DNA of 60,625 bases from positions 1 to 60,625 of the forward strand of contig JBOFZL010000061.1 in NCBI GenBank assembly GCA_051655155.1, given 5' to 3'. The position numbers and the translations under genes are program-made. The notes beneath the pieces were generated by a model that saw only the letters and a program-made list of their open reading frames with translations, searched no databases and was not told where the DNA came from. The stretch is from JBOFZL01 sp051655155. GTDB lineage: Bacteria; Bacillota; Clostridia; Peptostreptococcales; Filifactoraceae. Positions 16,712 to 26,078 of this stretch are shown here, piece after piece; positions within the stretch are counted from its first letter, which is position 1, and each line of letters starts with the position of its first letter.

Positions 16712-19674
16712 TGCCAAGTAATGTGAAAGAAGAAGGCTTTGAAACTCTTATAGTCAAGCATTTGACTGAAGTTAATGGTTATGAGGAAGGGAAGAGTTCT
16801 GACTATAATCGGGACTATGCAGTGGATGAGACGAGATTATTTCGATTTCTTGAAGCAACTCAGCCGGAAAAGCTTAAGAAGCTGGGTTTGGAGATTGAAG
16901 CGAACAAGATTAAATTCTTGAATCGCTTGCAGGGGGAGATTACTAAAAATGGTGTAATTGATGTCCTGAGAAATGGCTTTAAGATTTACCCTGTTACTTT
17001 GGATATGTACTATATGATGCCGTCAATGCACAACTCGGCTGCTCAGGTGATGTATGCAAAGAACATTTTCAGTGTGACACGTCAGTTGATGTACTCAAAG
17101 GATAGTACCAGATTGGCCTTGGATTTTGCTGTGTTTTTAAACGGTCTTCCCCTGATGACCTTCGAACTTAAGAATCGTTTTACAAAGCAAAATATAGATG
17201 ATGCTATTTTGCAATATAAGATGGACAGGGATTCTAAAGAGCTTTTGTTCAACTTTGGTCGCTGTATGGTCCATTTTGCAGTGGATGACAATCAGGTGGC
17301 AATGTGCACAAAGCTGGATGGTAAGAAATCTTGGTTCCTACCCTTTAATAAAGGTTATGAAGGAGGGGCAGGTAATCCCCCTAATCCTTCAGGGATAAAG
17401 ACAGACTATCTGTGGAAAGAGGTTTTAACCAAGTCAGAGCTATCAAATATCATTGAAAATTTTGCGCAGATTATCGAAGAAAAAGATGAGGAAACCAAAA
17501 AACCTAAGCGTACGCAAATTTTCCCGAGATATCACCAGCTATCTGCGGTAAAAGCGATACTTGAGGATGTTGCAGGGAAAGGTGTGGGACATAAATACCT
17601 GATACAGCATAGTGCCGGTAGTGGAAAATCAAACTCGATTGCATGGTTGGCACATCAGCTGGTTTCTATGCAGCGATTTGGGAAGCCTGTGTTTGATTCG
17701 ATCATTGTTGTAACAGACCGTATCAACTTGGATAAGCAAATAAAAAATACCATTAAGGGGTTTATGCAGGTGGCTAATACTGTTGGCCATGCAGATAGCT
17801 CAGGAGATTTAAAGAAGCTATTACAAGATGGTAAGAAGATTATTGTAACGATTGTTCATAAATTCCCATACATCCTTGAGGATATCGGGACGATTCATCG
17901 ACAGAACAATTTTGCTATCATCATAGATGAAGCGCACTCCAGCCAAAGTGGTAATATGTCGGCAAAAATGAATATGACGCTTTCTTCTGAGTACGAACAA
18001 GAGGAAGAAGAATCCACAGAGGATAAGATTAATAACATCCTTGAAGGTAGAAAGATGCTGAAGAATGCCAGTTATTTCGCATTTACGGCTACCCCTAAGA
18101 ATAAGACTCTTGAAATGTTTGGAGTACCGTATGAAACAGAAGGCAAAATTAAGCATAGGCCATTTCACAATTATACGATGAAGCAAGCCATTCAAGAGGG
18201 GTTCATCCTGGATGTCCTTAGGCACTACACCCCAATCAACAGCTATTATAAGCTTGCAAAAACCGTTGAAGATGATCCGCTTTTCGATAAAAAGAAGGCT
18301 CAGAAAAAGCTGAGAAAGTATGTTGAATCACAGGAAAAGGCCATTGAGCTTAAAGCCGAGATCATGATGGATCACTTCCATGACAACGTGATTTCCAAAG
18401 GGAAAATTGGCGGGCAAGCCAGAGCCATGGTAGTGACAAGCAGTATCGAAAGAGCGATTCAATATTATTATGCCATTGAAAATTATCTAAAGAAACGCAG
18501 AAGTGCTTATAAGGCTATTGTAGCCTTCTCCGGTGAGTATGACTACGGGGGCAAAAATGTGACCGAAGGCTCTATCAACGGTTTTGCCAGCAGTGAAATT
18601 GAAAAACGAATAAAGAGAGATCCCTATAGGATTTTGGTAGTGGCAAATAAGTTCCAAACCGGCTATGATGAGCCACTCCTTCACACGATGTATGTTGATA
18701 AAGTACTGACGGATATCAAAGCTGTTCAAACATTATCAAGGCTTAATAGGGCTCATCCTCAAAAGCACGATACGTTTATTTTGGATTTTGCAAACGACAC
18801 GAAAACCATAAAGGAATCTTTTGAAAGGTACTATATAACCACGGTGCTTTCAGATGTGACGGATCCCGATAAATTGAACGATTTGGAATCAGATATCAGG
18901 GCTTATCATGTTTTTACGGACTATCATGTGAATTTGGTGGTTGAACTTTATCTTAATGGGGCGGATAGAGATCGACTGGATCCTATACTTGATGCGTGCG
19001 CTCATAACTATGAAAAGGATTTGGATGAAAACGGTCAGATTGATTTTAAAAGCAAGTGCAAAGGCTTTGTTCGCACCTACGGTTTTTTAGCTGCCATTTT
19101 ACATTATGGAAATGCAGACTGGGAGAGGCTATCAATCTTCTTGAATCTACTGGTTCACAAACTACCGGCGCCGATTGAAGAAGACCTGTCTGCGGGGATT
19201 TTGGAAGCGATTGACTTGGATAGCTACAGAGTGGAAGCACAGACTGCTATGTCTATCGTTCTTGAAGAACAGGGTGAATATAACATTGATCCGGTTCCGA
19301 CTAATGCAGGTGGCGGAAAAGCTGAAGCAGAGCTTGATTTGCTTAGCAACATCCTTTCTGAATTCAATGATTTGTTTGGAAATGTTGAATGGAAGGACAT
19401 CGACCAAGTCAAGAAACGTATTTCCGAGATACCAGAAATGGTTGCTAAAGACAAGGATTATCAAAATGCGATGAAAAACTCAGATAGGCAAAATGCAAAG
19501 ATAGAGAGCGACAAAGCCCTAAACAAGGCTATTATCAACATCATGTCAGATAATATGGAAGTATTTAAGCAATTTAATGATAATTCATCGTTCAAGAAGT
19601 GGCTGTCAGATATGGTATTTAATTTAACATTCAATACAGATGGTGATGTTTATCAAGGACAGCCGAGAATATAG
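16711..19674 (+). CDS. hsdR: Type I restriction endonuclease, HsdR
   Basis: A 987-residue motor and nuclease subunit. The N-terminal HSDR_N nuclease region (DFAVFLNGLPLMTFELKN, with D...ExK) is followed by the SF2 helicase part with Walker A SAGSGKSNSIAWL, Walker B DEAH (IIIDEAHSSQ), FAFTATP, and late motifs QTGYDEPLLHTMYVDK and QTLSRLNRAHP. It ends in a helical domain for assembly with HsdM. It is complete and of normal length. It overlaps hsdS by one base and is followed by a ydbC-like gene. Confidence 0.96.
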   Translation: MPSNVKEEGFETLIVKHLTEVNGYEEGKSSDYNRDYAVDETRLFRFLEATQPEKLKKLGLEIEANKIKFLNRLQGEITKNGVIDVLRNGFKIYPVTLDMYYMMPSMHNSAAQVMYAKNIFSVTRQLMYSKDSTRLALDFAVFLNGLPLMTFELKNRFTKQNIDDAILQYKMDRDSKELLFNFGRCMVHFAVDDNQVAMCTKLDGKKSWFLPFNKGYEGGAGNPPNPSGIKTDYLWKEVLTKSELSNIIENFAQIIEEKDEETKKPKRTQIFPRYHQLSAVKAILEDVAGKGVGHKYLIQHSAGSGKSNSIAWLAHQLVSMQRFGKPVFDSIIVVTDRINLDKQIKNTIKGFMQVANTVGHADSSGDLKKLLQDGKKIIVTIVHKFPYILEDIGTIHRQNNFAIIIDEAHSSQSGNMSAKMNMTLSSEYEQEEEESTEDKINNILEGRKMLKNASYFAFTATPKNKTLEMFGVPYETEGKIKHRPFHNYTMKQAIQEGFILDVLRHYTPINSYYKLAKTVEDDPLFDKKKAQKKLRKYVESQEKAIELKAEIMMDHFHDNVISKGKIGGQARAMVVTSSIERAIQYYYAIENYLKKRRSAYKAIVAFSGEYDYGGKNVTEGSINGFASSEIEKRIKRDPYRILVVANKFQTGYDEPLLHTMYVDKVLTDIKAVQTLSRLNRAHPQKHDTFILDFANDTKTIKESFERYYITTVLSDVTDPDKLNDLESDIRAYHVFTDYHVNLVVELYLNGADRDRLDPILDACAHNYEKDLDENGQIDFKSKCKGFVRTYGFLAAILHYGNADWERLSIFLNLLVHKLPAPIEEDLSAGILEAIDLDSYRVEAQTAMSIVLEEQGEYNIDPVPTNAGGGKAEAELDLLSNILSEFNDLFGNVEWKDIDQVKKRISEIPEMVAKDKDYQNAMKNSDRQNAKIESDKALNKAIINIMSDNMEVFKQFNDNSSFKKWLSDMVFNLTFNTDGDVYQGQPRI

Positions 19675-19684
19675 GAGGTTAATC

Positions 19685-19906
19685 ATGGCAGAAATAAAAT
19701 ATGAAATCAAAGAAAAATTCGGTGTGCTGTCAGAGTCGGCAAAGGGATGGGCGAAAGAGTTCAACCTTGTGAGTTGGAATGACAAAGAGCCAAAGTATGA
19801 TTTGAGAGAGTGGGATCCTACTCATGAAAAGATGGGCAAGGGGATTACACTTTCCAAAGAAGAACTGGTTAAATTAAGAGATATTTTGAATGACATTGAT
19901 TTATAG
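19685..19906 (+). CDS. YdbC-like (PC4-family) ssDNA-binding protein
   Basis: A 73-residue protein matching the YdbC/PC4-like family: KFGVLSESAKGWAKEFNLVSWN, then PKYDLREWDP and KMGKGITLSKEEL. These proteins bind single-stranded DNA. The start is ATG 19685, seven bases after AGGAGG (19673-19678); the longer in-frame reading from 19640 overlaps hsdR. It is separated from hsdR by only ten bases, so it is probably cotranscribed and may help DNA handling by the restriction complex, though that is inference. Confidence 0.85.
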   Translation: MAEIKYEIKEKFGVLSESAKGWAKEFNLVSWNDKEPKYDLREWDPTHEKMGKGITLSKEELVKLRDILNDIDL

Positions 19907-20040
19907 GTGGTCTGGCGGACATCGATAAAGTACACCCATGAAGTTTACAAAAAAGAAATAAATTCGAAGAGATTGCACAAAATACAAACTGCGAACCTAT
20001 TAGAAAGATAAAACGACTATAAGTTGAAATAGGATGTTGA

Positions 20041-20622
20041 TATTGCAGGGCAAACTACCATTGCATTGATAAAGAACATCAAAAATTATATGTTCTTACT
20101 TTCAAAAAATAATTATTCTCAGATGAAGATGGATGGACCTAAGAGTCATGGTAGGTATTTAAGGATGATGGTGAAACTAATCCTATCAGTTGGATTAATC
20201 AGGCTGTATTAAAATAGAAAGGAATAAATGTTTCTCTAAACAATGATTTTATAGCGGATTATAATAATTTTTTAGAGGCATATAACAACTACGCAGAATA
20301 CCTTGAAGGATATGAAGATGGATTGTTTTGGAATGTCATTTATAATAGCACTATCAAGGTGGAGTATATTTTATTTCAGAATAGAGATTTTTTATTAAGA
20401 TTTAACGAGCAACATGCAGTAGCATTTGAGGACAATCCAAGGGAAAGAGTGTATACGCCAGAATTGGGAAAGCGTTCAGTTATATTTAGGGACAAAGGCT
20501 ATTGTGTTTTCAGTAAAAGAGATTTGACAGTATTATATTCGTTGTTGGAAGATAACGAAAAATATTTTGACCATATTGTAACATTAAATAAAGATGGAAT
20601 AAATGACGTGTGTAACATTTAA
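20041..20622 (+). pseudogene. Decayed gene with four in-frame stops
   Basis: A single frame reads as protein from about 20041 (YCRANYHCIDKEHQKLYVLT) to TAA 20622, but it is broken by TAA 20110, TAA 20140, TAG 20152 and TAG 20215. The part from TTG 20323 to 20622 (99 residues, ILFQNRDFLLRFNEQHAVAF and onward) is open. The stops are TAA and TAG, so selenocysteine decoding cannot explain them. The ancestral family is unknown. It probably once belonged to the cargo next to the restriction system. Confidence 0.6.
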
Positions 20623-20777
20623 TTATCATGTCAAGATTGTAATTTGAAAAAATTAGATAATAGTAAAACAAGCACATTGTATCAAAGCGCTTATTAAGAG
20701 CATTAATGATGTTGTGTAAAAAAGCATATTATCATAAGCGTTCTTAAAATATCATATTCAGATGAGGAGAACTAAAA

Positions 20778-22508
20778 GTGGCTAATTTTATTTTAGAAGA
20801 ACAAATTGAAAATGTTATAAATAAAAAAACAAAAGATTATTTATGGGAAGTGATTTCAAGTTATAGGAATGAAAATTACAGAGCATGTATCGTGGTACTT
20901 TATACTACGGTTATCTTTGACTTGTTGCAAAAGATTGTTGTTTTAAAAGAAATATACAACGATAAAGGTGCCGAAGAAATATTAAATTACATTAAGACTC
21001 AGCAAAGAAATAATCCAAAAAGTCCAGAATGGGAAGGTAATTTGATTGAAAGCGTATTCAGCAAAACTCAATTAATATCAGCAGTTGAAAAAGAAGAATT
21101 GCTTCATCTAAAAAGTGAAAGGAACTATGCGGCTCATCCAATCATAAATATTGATGATGATAGATTAGAATTAAAAAATATTACTAAAGAAACAGCTGGT
21201 GATTTAATAAGAAAAGCTTTTGAAATTGTATTTTTGCGTGATGTTATTCTGGCAAAAGAAATATCTAAGGATATTATTTTCGATATAAATGAATTTTATG
21301 ATAGAGCTAATACAGATGGTTTAGAAAAATTTTTGAATACAAAATATTTTAAGAGAATGACTCAAGAAAGAAAAAACGTTTTATTTAAAGATTTGTGGAA
21401 ATTTGTCTTTTTACTTGATAATGATGAATGCAATAAAAATAGAAAATCAAATTACTGGGGAATAGTATTTCTCTATAATGAAAATAAAAAACATTATCGT
21501 GAGTTGATTATTAAAGAGGAGAATTATTACTCAAATACATTGAAATTGGAAACTATAAAAAATTGGAGTGAAAGAATAGAAAATGAAGTTGACTACAGTT
21601 CTTTTGCGCAAACAAGTAGAATTATATATTTGATTAAATTTTTTGAACATGCTCCTGAAATGTATGCAGCCCTAAATGGTTATGCTAAGAATAATTTACA
21701 ACAATCAATTAATCATATGTATATTGAGGATGACGTTGTTGAAACAGCGGCGTATCAGGCTTCTAATAAAAATAGTGACTTGTTCAAAGAACAAGTAAGG
21801 TTAAAGGCTGATGCTATGTTTTTATCTGATGATAGCACTAAACACTTTGCTATGATATTTAGGATGATAAAGAATTTCATAAATACAAAACATAATTGGT
21901 CTGATTTAGACAATTATGTTACTTTAAAAGAAGAAAATTTGGATGTTATATTTTATCAATCAGAGCATAGAGGTTGCACAGAAGAATTTTTAACATTTTT
22001 AATTAATTATTGCACAGGAGCTGAACAATATTGGCAAGTATCGTGTTTATTTAATTATCTTAAAAGGTATATGAAACATTTTAAGGAAGAACATTATTAT
22101 ATAATTATGGCAAAGATGAATAGTAATTCCCAATTTTATGAAAATAAGGGAAAGGACTCTTTGTTGCGTGAACTTGAAAAAATGTATATAGATAGTTTTA
22201 ATAGAGAGTTAGTAAAAGAGGAATGGGAAAAATGTCTATATAGTAAGTTGTATGGTGTTTATGTTAAAAATTCTGCTTACAGTTTAGATAAAATGTTAGA
22301 GTTAATTGAAAAAAGGGCATTGCATTTTGACGTGTGGAGTTTGAATCAACTAATATCTGCTCTTTTAGATGACGGCAAAAATCTAGAGTCTTTAAAAAAG
22401 CACAAACTTTCATCTTATCCTAAAATACTAAGAGTTTTGAGCGATAGTAGTGATCTTAACTATGACATACATTTAGTAGAAAAATTTAAAAATAGTTTGC
22501 ATGACTAA
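20778..22508 (+). CDS. HEPN-motif orphan protein next to type I R-M
   Basis: A 576-residue, mostly helical, hydrophilic protein of unknown family. The N-terminal 160 residues look like a HEPN-type helical bundle (ENYRACIVVLYTTVIFDLL) with R115-N-Y-A-A-H120, which fits the R-x4-6-H motif of HEPN ribonucleases. The rest has no recognisable motif. The start is GTG 20778, eight bases after GAGGAG (20764-20769). Composition is more AT-rich than the hsd genes. Position in a defence cluster makes an antiphage or toxin role possible; it could equally be an unrelated hypothetical protein. Confidence 0.7.
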   Translation: MANFILEEQIENVINKKTKDYLWEVISSYRNENYRACIVVLYTTVIFDLLQKIVVLKEIYNDKGAEEILNYIKTQQRNNPKSPEWEGNLIESVFSKTQLISAVEKEELLHLKSERNYAAHPIINIDDDRLELKNITKETAGDLIRKAFEIVFLRDVILAKEISKDIIFDINEFYDRANTDGLEKFLNTKYFKRMTQERKNVLFKDLWKFVFLLDNDECNKNRKSNYWGIVFLYNENKKHYRELIIKEENYYSNTLKLETIKNWSERIENEVDYSSFAQTSRIIYLIKFFEHAPEMYAALNGYAKNNLQQSINHMYIEDDVVETAAYQASNKNSDLFKEQVRLKADAMFLSDDSTKHFAMIFRMIKNFINTKHNWSDLDNYVTLKEENLDVIFYQSEHRGCTEEFLTFLINYCTGAEQYWQVSCLFNYLKRYMKHFKEEHYYIIMAKMNSNSQFYENKGKDSLLRELEKMYIDSFNRELVKEEWEKCLYSKLYGVYVKNSAYSLDKMLELIEKRALHFDVWSLNQLISALLDDGKNLESLKKHKLSSYPKILRVLSDSSDLNYDIHLVEKFKNSLHD

Positions 22509-23124
22509 TTGTGAAAAATAAGTGCAAAAGCTCAACATTTCCAATAATGTATTGCATGTACACTTCTATCGAGCAAAAAATCCATGGTGACCTTTTTGTT
22601 GTAAAATGGTTTTACCACAAACAAATTTTATGAAGAAAGTTTATCACAATGGATTGCAGACAATTTATCCTAAAGCCAGTAAAAAATAAGCACCTGACTT
22701 TGATCGACGGGTAAAGCTTGGGTTGAACCTTGTGGAAAAGAAGGCTCGAAACACCCTAGTACGGAAAATACAAGGTAAGATCAAGGAAGCCGTATGGATG
22801 CATTAGAGCGACTCAAGGTAGATTTCGGCTGTAAATTTCTCCCAGGTATTCCAAGACCATTACTTCTGAAAATAGTTGCGAATTTTCGTATTTTGCAACT
22901 CCTGAGATTGGTGATATAAAGCTCTGGAAGAGCTCTTTGGCTTAGATCTGGATTTTATCTATTCTTGATAAATATTACAACAGATTTTCAAGGTCAAAGG
23001 CCTAGTTCAATTTGATATTGTAATTTAGGGTTTCTTTTCTGTTTGTAAAATGGTAAAATTAGAAATATAAAAATCGCCCAATCTGAAAATTAGACGGTCG
23101 AAACATATCAATAATACTGTAGGA
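22509..23124. other. Degenerate intergenic stretch with no intact gene
   Basis: Over 600 bases without an open frame. Short protein-like pieces (for example RKIQGKIKEAVWMH near 22760 and ALEELFGLDLDF near 22925) are separated by stops, so this is probably decayed coding DNA. No RNA gene or repeat was recognised. Confidence 0.45.
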
Positions 23125-23670
23125 GTGGTAAAATTAAATGAAAAACAAATTGAAGATATTCTCATCCCACAGCACTCAACTGATGTATACAAAAAATCCT
23201 TTGCTGTATACGACAAGATAATTCAAGCGGGTATATTCATAATAGTTATGATTCCAATTATTTCTTCCTATTATCAATATAACACCATAGCCATAGTTTC
23301 AGGACTTTACATTTTTCTTGTAATCATGTCATTTGTTTTTGTTTTCTTGTTGACTAGATATTATTGTTGTTGTCTCCAAAATGATTTGAAGGAAGAATCA
23401 TACAAAGAAGAAAATAATAAATATTGTATTCTAATTCTAAACAAAATCAGCGAAAACACACGTGACGTAAGCATATTTTTTGTAATAGCTATGTTTAGCG
23501 TAAAAATTTATTCTGTGAACACTATTATACCTATAATGTTGTTCATTTTTGCATCGATACCTACATTAATAGAAATTAAAAGCAAATGGTTTTCTGTTTT
23601 AATTGTTGCAGTAATTATGGCATTGAATGTATATGTGTTTTGTTGCTTTTTTGTGAGCATAATCCTATAA
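23125..23670 (+). CDS. Four-helix membrane protein, unknown
   Basis: A protein of up to 181 residues with a hydrophilic N-terminal region (about 35 residues), a pair of transmembrane helices, a Glu/Lys-rich cytoplasmic segment and a second pair of helices. The 2+2 layout recalls small membrane effectors of defence systems such as SLATT-type proteins, but I see no diagnostic motif. The start is unclear: GTG 23125 overlaps the AGGAG that would serve the out-of-frame ATG 23138, whose frame closes after 28 codons. That could mean a frameshift near the start. Confidence 0.5.
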   Translation: MVKLNEKQIEDILIPQHSTDVYKKSFAVYDKIIQAGIFIIVMIPIISSYYQYNTIAIVSGLYIFLVIMSFVFVFLLTRYYCCCLQNDLKEESYKEENNKYCILILNKISENTRDVSIFFVIAMFSVKIYSVNTIIPIMLFIFASIPTLIEIKSKWFSVLIVAVIMALNVYVFCCFFVSIIL

Positions 23671-23828
23671 TGAAATTCATTGTATTTTTTGCATATGTTT
23701 TGTATTTCATAGTACAAAAAATTATTATCAAAAAATATGAAAATTGAGAAAACAAGTATCTTTCAAACTGAAGTGCACCCCTAATGTTAGACAGTATGAT
23801 ATACTGAAAGATATTAGGGGTGATTTTT

Positions 23829-24179
23829 ATGACAAAAGGAATACCGAACAAAAGATACACACCAGAATTCAAGAAACTGGTGATAGAAACAATGCATAAA
23901 GAAGAACTAAGTTATAAAGAAACAGCAAGACGATTTGAAGTATATTCGGATACTGTAATAGCATCGTGGGAACGAATTTATCTTACAGAAGGTGCAGAAG
24001 GTTTTGCGATAGAGTGGCGTGGTCGTGGTAGAACCGGCAGACCAAAGAAACTGCCTAGCAAAGTAGAGGAAGATTTACTTGCCGAGGTGCAGCGACTTCG
24101 TGCAGAAAACGCATACCTAAAAAACTTGCAAGCCTTGGTTTTGGAAAACGAGCAACATCATCAGAAAAAACGCAGGTGA
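23829..24179 (+). CDS. IS3-family transposase OrfA (helix-turn-helix)
   Basis: A 116-residue DNA-binding subunit. An N-terminal helix-turn-helix (YTPEFKKLVIETMHKEELSY...RRFEVYSDTVIASWER) is followed by a leucine-zipper-like segment (LLAEVQRLRAENAYLKNLQAL). The start is ATG 23829 behind AGGGGTG; GTG 23820 is a weaker option. An A6 run at 24165-24170, just before the stop, suits the -1 frameshift that makes the OrfAB fusion in this family. Confidence 0.85.
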   Translation: MTKGIPNKRYTPEFKKLVIETMHKEELSYKETARRFEVYSDTVIASWERIYLTEGAEGFAIEWRGRGRTGRPKKLPSKVEEDLLAEVQRLRAENAYLKNLQALVLENEQHHQKKRR

Positions 24180-25012
24180 TTGAAAAACTAAGGCTAGAAT
24201 ACAAGCTCGAATTGTTACTAGATATTGCTGATCTACCTAGAACAACGTATTATTACCACAGAAAAAGGCTTCAAAAAGTAGATAAGTATGCCATAGAAAA
24301 ACTTGAAATCATAAATATATTTCATGCACACAAAGGAAGATATGGCTATCGTCGCATTACTAATGAATTAAAATTACAGAGTTTTACTATCAATCATAAA
24401 ACTGTACAACGCTTGATGCATAAGCTTATTTGCCTTGTGCGAATAAAGAAGTATCGTTCTTACAAGGGCTTAGTGGGTAAAATTGCTCCAAACTTGCTTG
24501 AAAGAAACTTCGAAGCTACTGCGCAAAATCAGAAATGGGTAACTGCTGTGACGGAGTTTGGGTTGTTTGGGAAAAAAATCTATTTGTCGCCAATTATGGA
24601 TTTATACAGCCGAGATATTGTATCATACACAATTTACGAACGGCCCGTTTTGAGCATGGTAACAGATATGCTAGAGCAAGCGTTTGCTAATTTACCACAA
24701 AGCAGTACTCTAATTTTACATTCTGACCAAGGGTGGCATTATCAACACAAACAATACCAACGGATGGTCAAAAAAAAAGGTATTCAACAAAGTATGAGCA
24801 GAAAAGGCAATTGCCTTGACAATGCTGTAATTGAAAACTTCTTTGGCTTACTGAAAAGTGAGTTGCTATATTTGCAAAAATTCAACTTCATGGAGCATTT
24901 TAAAGAGGAATTTATTGACTATTTAAATCACTATAACAACCGTCGTAGCAAGGCAAAGCTAAAGGGCTTGCCACCTGCATTACACAGACAACAAGTCCTT
25001 TTGGCTTCTTAA
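24176..25012 (+). CDS. IS3-family transposase OrfB, first catalytic Asp replaced by Ala
   Basis: A 278-residue rve-type integrase domain. An HTH_21-like region (HAHKGRYGYRRITNEL) is followed by the catalytic core. D184 (LHSDQGWHYQ) and E220 (NAVIENFFGLLKSE) are present with the usual D-35-E spacing. At the first Asp, normally W-V-T-D-V-T, the codon at 24545-24547 is GCT, giving A124. That should abolish transposition. The frame is otherwise intact and lies in -1 relative to orfA. Confidence 0.88.
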   Translation: MIEKLRLEYKLELLLDIADLPRTTYYYHRKRLQKVDKYAIEKLEIINIFHAHKGRYGYRRITNELKLQSFTINHKTVQRLMHKLICLVRIKKYRSYKGLVGKIAPNLLERNFEATAQNQKWVTAVTEFGLFGKKIYLSPIMDLYSRDIVSYTIYERPVLSMVTDMLEQAFANLPQSSTLILHSDQGWHYQHKQYQRMVKKKGIQQSMSRKGNCLDNAVIENFFGLLKSELLYLQKFNFMEHFKEEFIDYLNHYNNRRSKAKLKGLPPALHRQQVLLAS

Positions 25013-25174
25013 ACAATTTTTAATTAAAATATTTGTCTAACTTGTGGGGTCAGTTCAGATTGTAATATTTTGTGTCATGACTATATTAGAGTGGATATAT
25101 TTGGTATAATAGAAGCAGGTAAATTTGAATTTGAAGTGGAGATTATTTATATTTTATGAAAGGTAGAAAGCAAT

Positions 25175-26008
25175 ATGAAAACATTTAAAAAATATGCGGC
25201 GCCTATTTTCATGTTTGCTGTATTTGAAGCGATTGCAATTACGCTATGGTTCACGCTGGATAATATTTTTTATTTTTTTAACTTCACCTATATCGGTGGG
25301 TTCATATCTGTTGGCTTATTACTTTATATAAAGAAAGTAAAATACGCCAGGCGGATAGTTCAGCTTGCAGTTGGATTATACATGTTGGTTTATTTAGGAT
25401 TAATCAGCAATGAAAATATGCAGATAGAGGGGTTCTGGTACTATCTGTTTCTTGGCATATTTGAAGCGGCAACGATTCATTATGCAGTGGCCAAAATATT
25501 TGGACCGTTACTATTTGGTCGAGGATGGTGTGGCTATGCCTGTTGGACAGCGATGGTTCTTGATTTTCTACCATATAAGCATCCGAAAGAACCTCGAAGA
25601 AAGCTTGGTTTCATACGATACATTACTTTTTCGGTGGCATTGCTTTTTGTTACTGCTTTATTTTTCTTTCATGTTGGCAATTTAGAAAAAATTATGTTTT
25701 GGAGTTTTGTAATTGGTAATGCTTTATATTACGCAGTAGGTATTGGTATAGCTGTTGGGTTCAAGGACAACCGTGCTTTTTGCAAATATGTGTGTCCGAT
25801 AACGGTATTCTTAAAACCTGCAAGTTATTATTCCTTAATGAGAATTAAGGTAGATACAGATAAATGTGTTTCCTGTGGCAAATGCAAAAAAGTATGCCCT
25901 ATGGATGTTGATGTAACAAGTAATTCTCGAAAGCGTATCAACGGAACAGAGTGTATCCTTTGTTTTGAATGTGTTGAAGAATGTCCTAAAAATGCATTGC
26001 ACCTATAA
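25175..26008 (+). CDS. Membrane 4Fe-4S protein, NapH/NosR/CcoG-like
   Basis: A 277-residue protein with about six helices in two groups. Between them lies the GRGWCGYACWTAMVLDFLP block, and later FCKYVCPITVFLKP, both typical of the NapH/NosR C-terminal family. The C-terminal part is a 2x[4Fe-4S] ferredoxin with CVSCGKCKKVCP and CILCFECVEECP. It probably moves electrons across or along the membrane. The partner is unknown, as no nitrate or nitrous oxide reductase lies nearby. ATG 25175 is about 120 bases after the IS element, so the insertion may have changed its upstream region. Confidence 0.88.
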   Translation: MKTFKKYAAPIFMFAVFEAIAITLWFTLDNIFYFFNFTYIGGFISVGLLLYIKKVKYARRIVQLAVGLYMLVYLGLISNENMQIEGFWYYLFLGIFEAATIHYAVAKIFGPLLFGRGWCGYACWTAMVLDFLPYKHPKEPRRKLGFIRYITFSVALLFVTALFFFHVGNLEKIMFWSFVIGNALYYAVGIGIAVGFKDNRAFCKYVCPITVFLKPASYYSLMRIKVDTDKCVSCGKCKKVCPMDVDVTSNSRKRINGTECILCFECVEECPKNALHL

Positions 26009-26078
26009 GAGCAATGCACATTATGAGTATACCTCATAGCCCGATAAATTCCAGTTTGTAGAGAGAAGGTACATTGAT

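Larger units (their letters stand above)
23769..25057 (+). mobile_element. IS3-family insertion sequence, complete but probably inactive
   Basis: A 1289-base element bounded by imperfect inverted repeats. The left end (23769-23793) begins TGAAGTGCACCCC and ends GTTAGACA. The complement of the right end (25034-25057) begins TGAACTGACCCC and ends GTTAGACA. It holds the usual orfA and orfB in the -1 relation. No clear target duplication is visible at the edges. The DDE transposase has lost its first Asp, so the copy should need a helper to move. Confidence 0.85.

Noticed and set aside
23138..23224. ATG 23138 as start of the four-helix protein
   Set aside because: It has the better ribosome-binding site, but its frame closes after 28 codons; the long frame is one base out of phase. 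It may indicate a frameshift, but is not a gene by itself.
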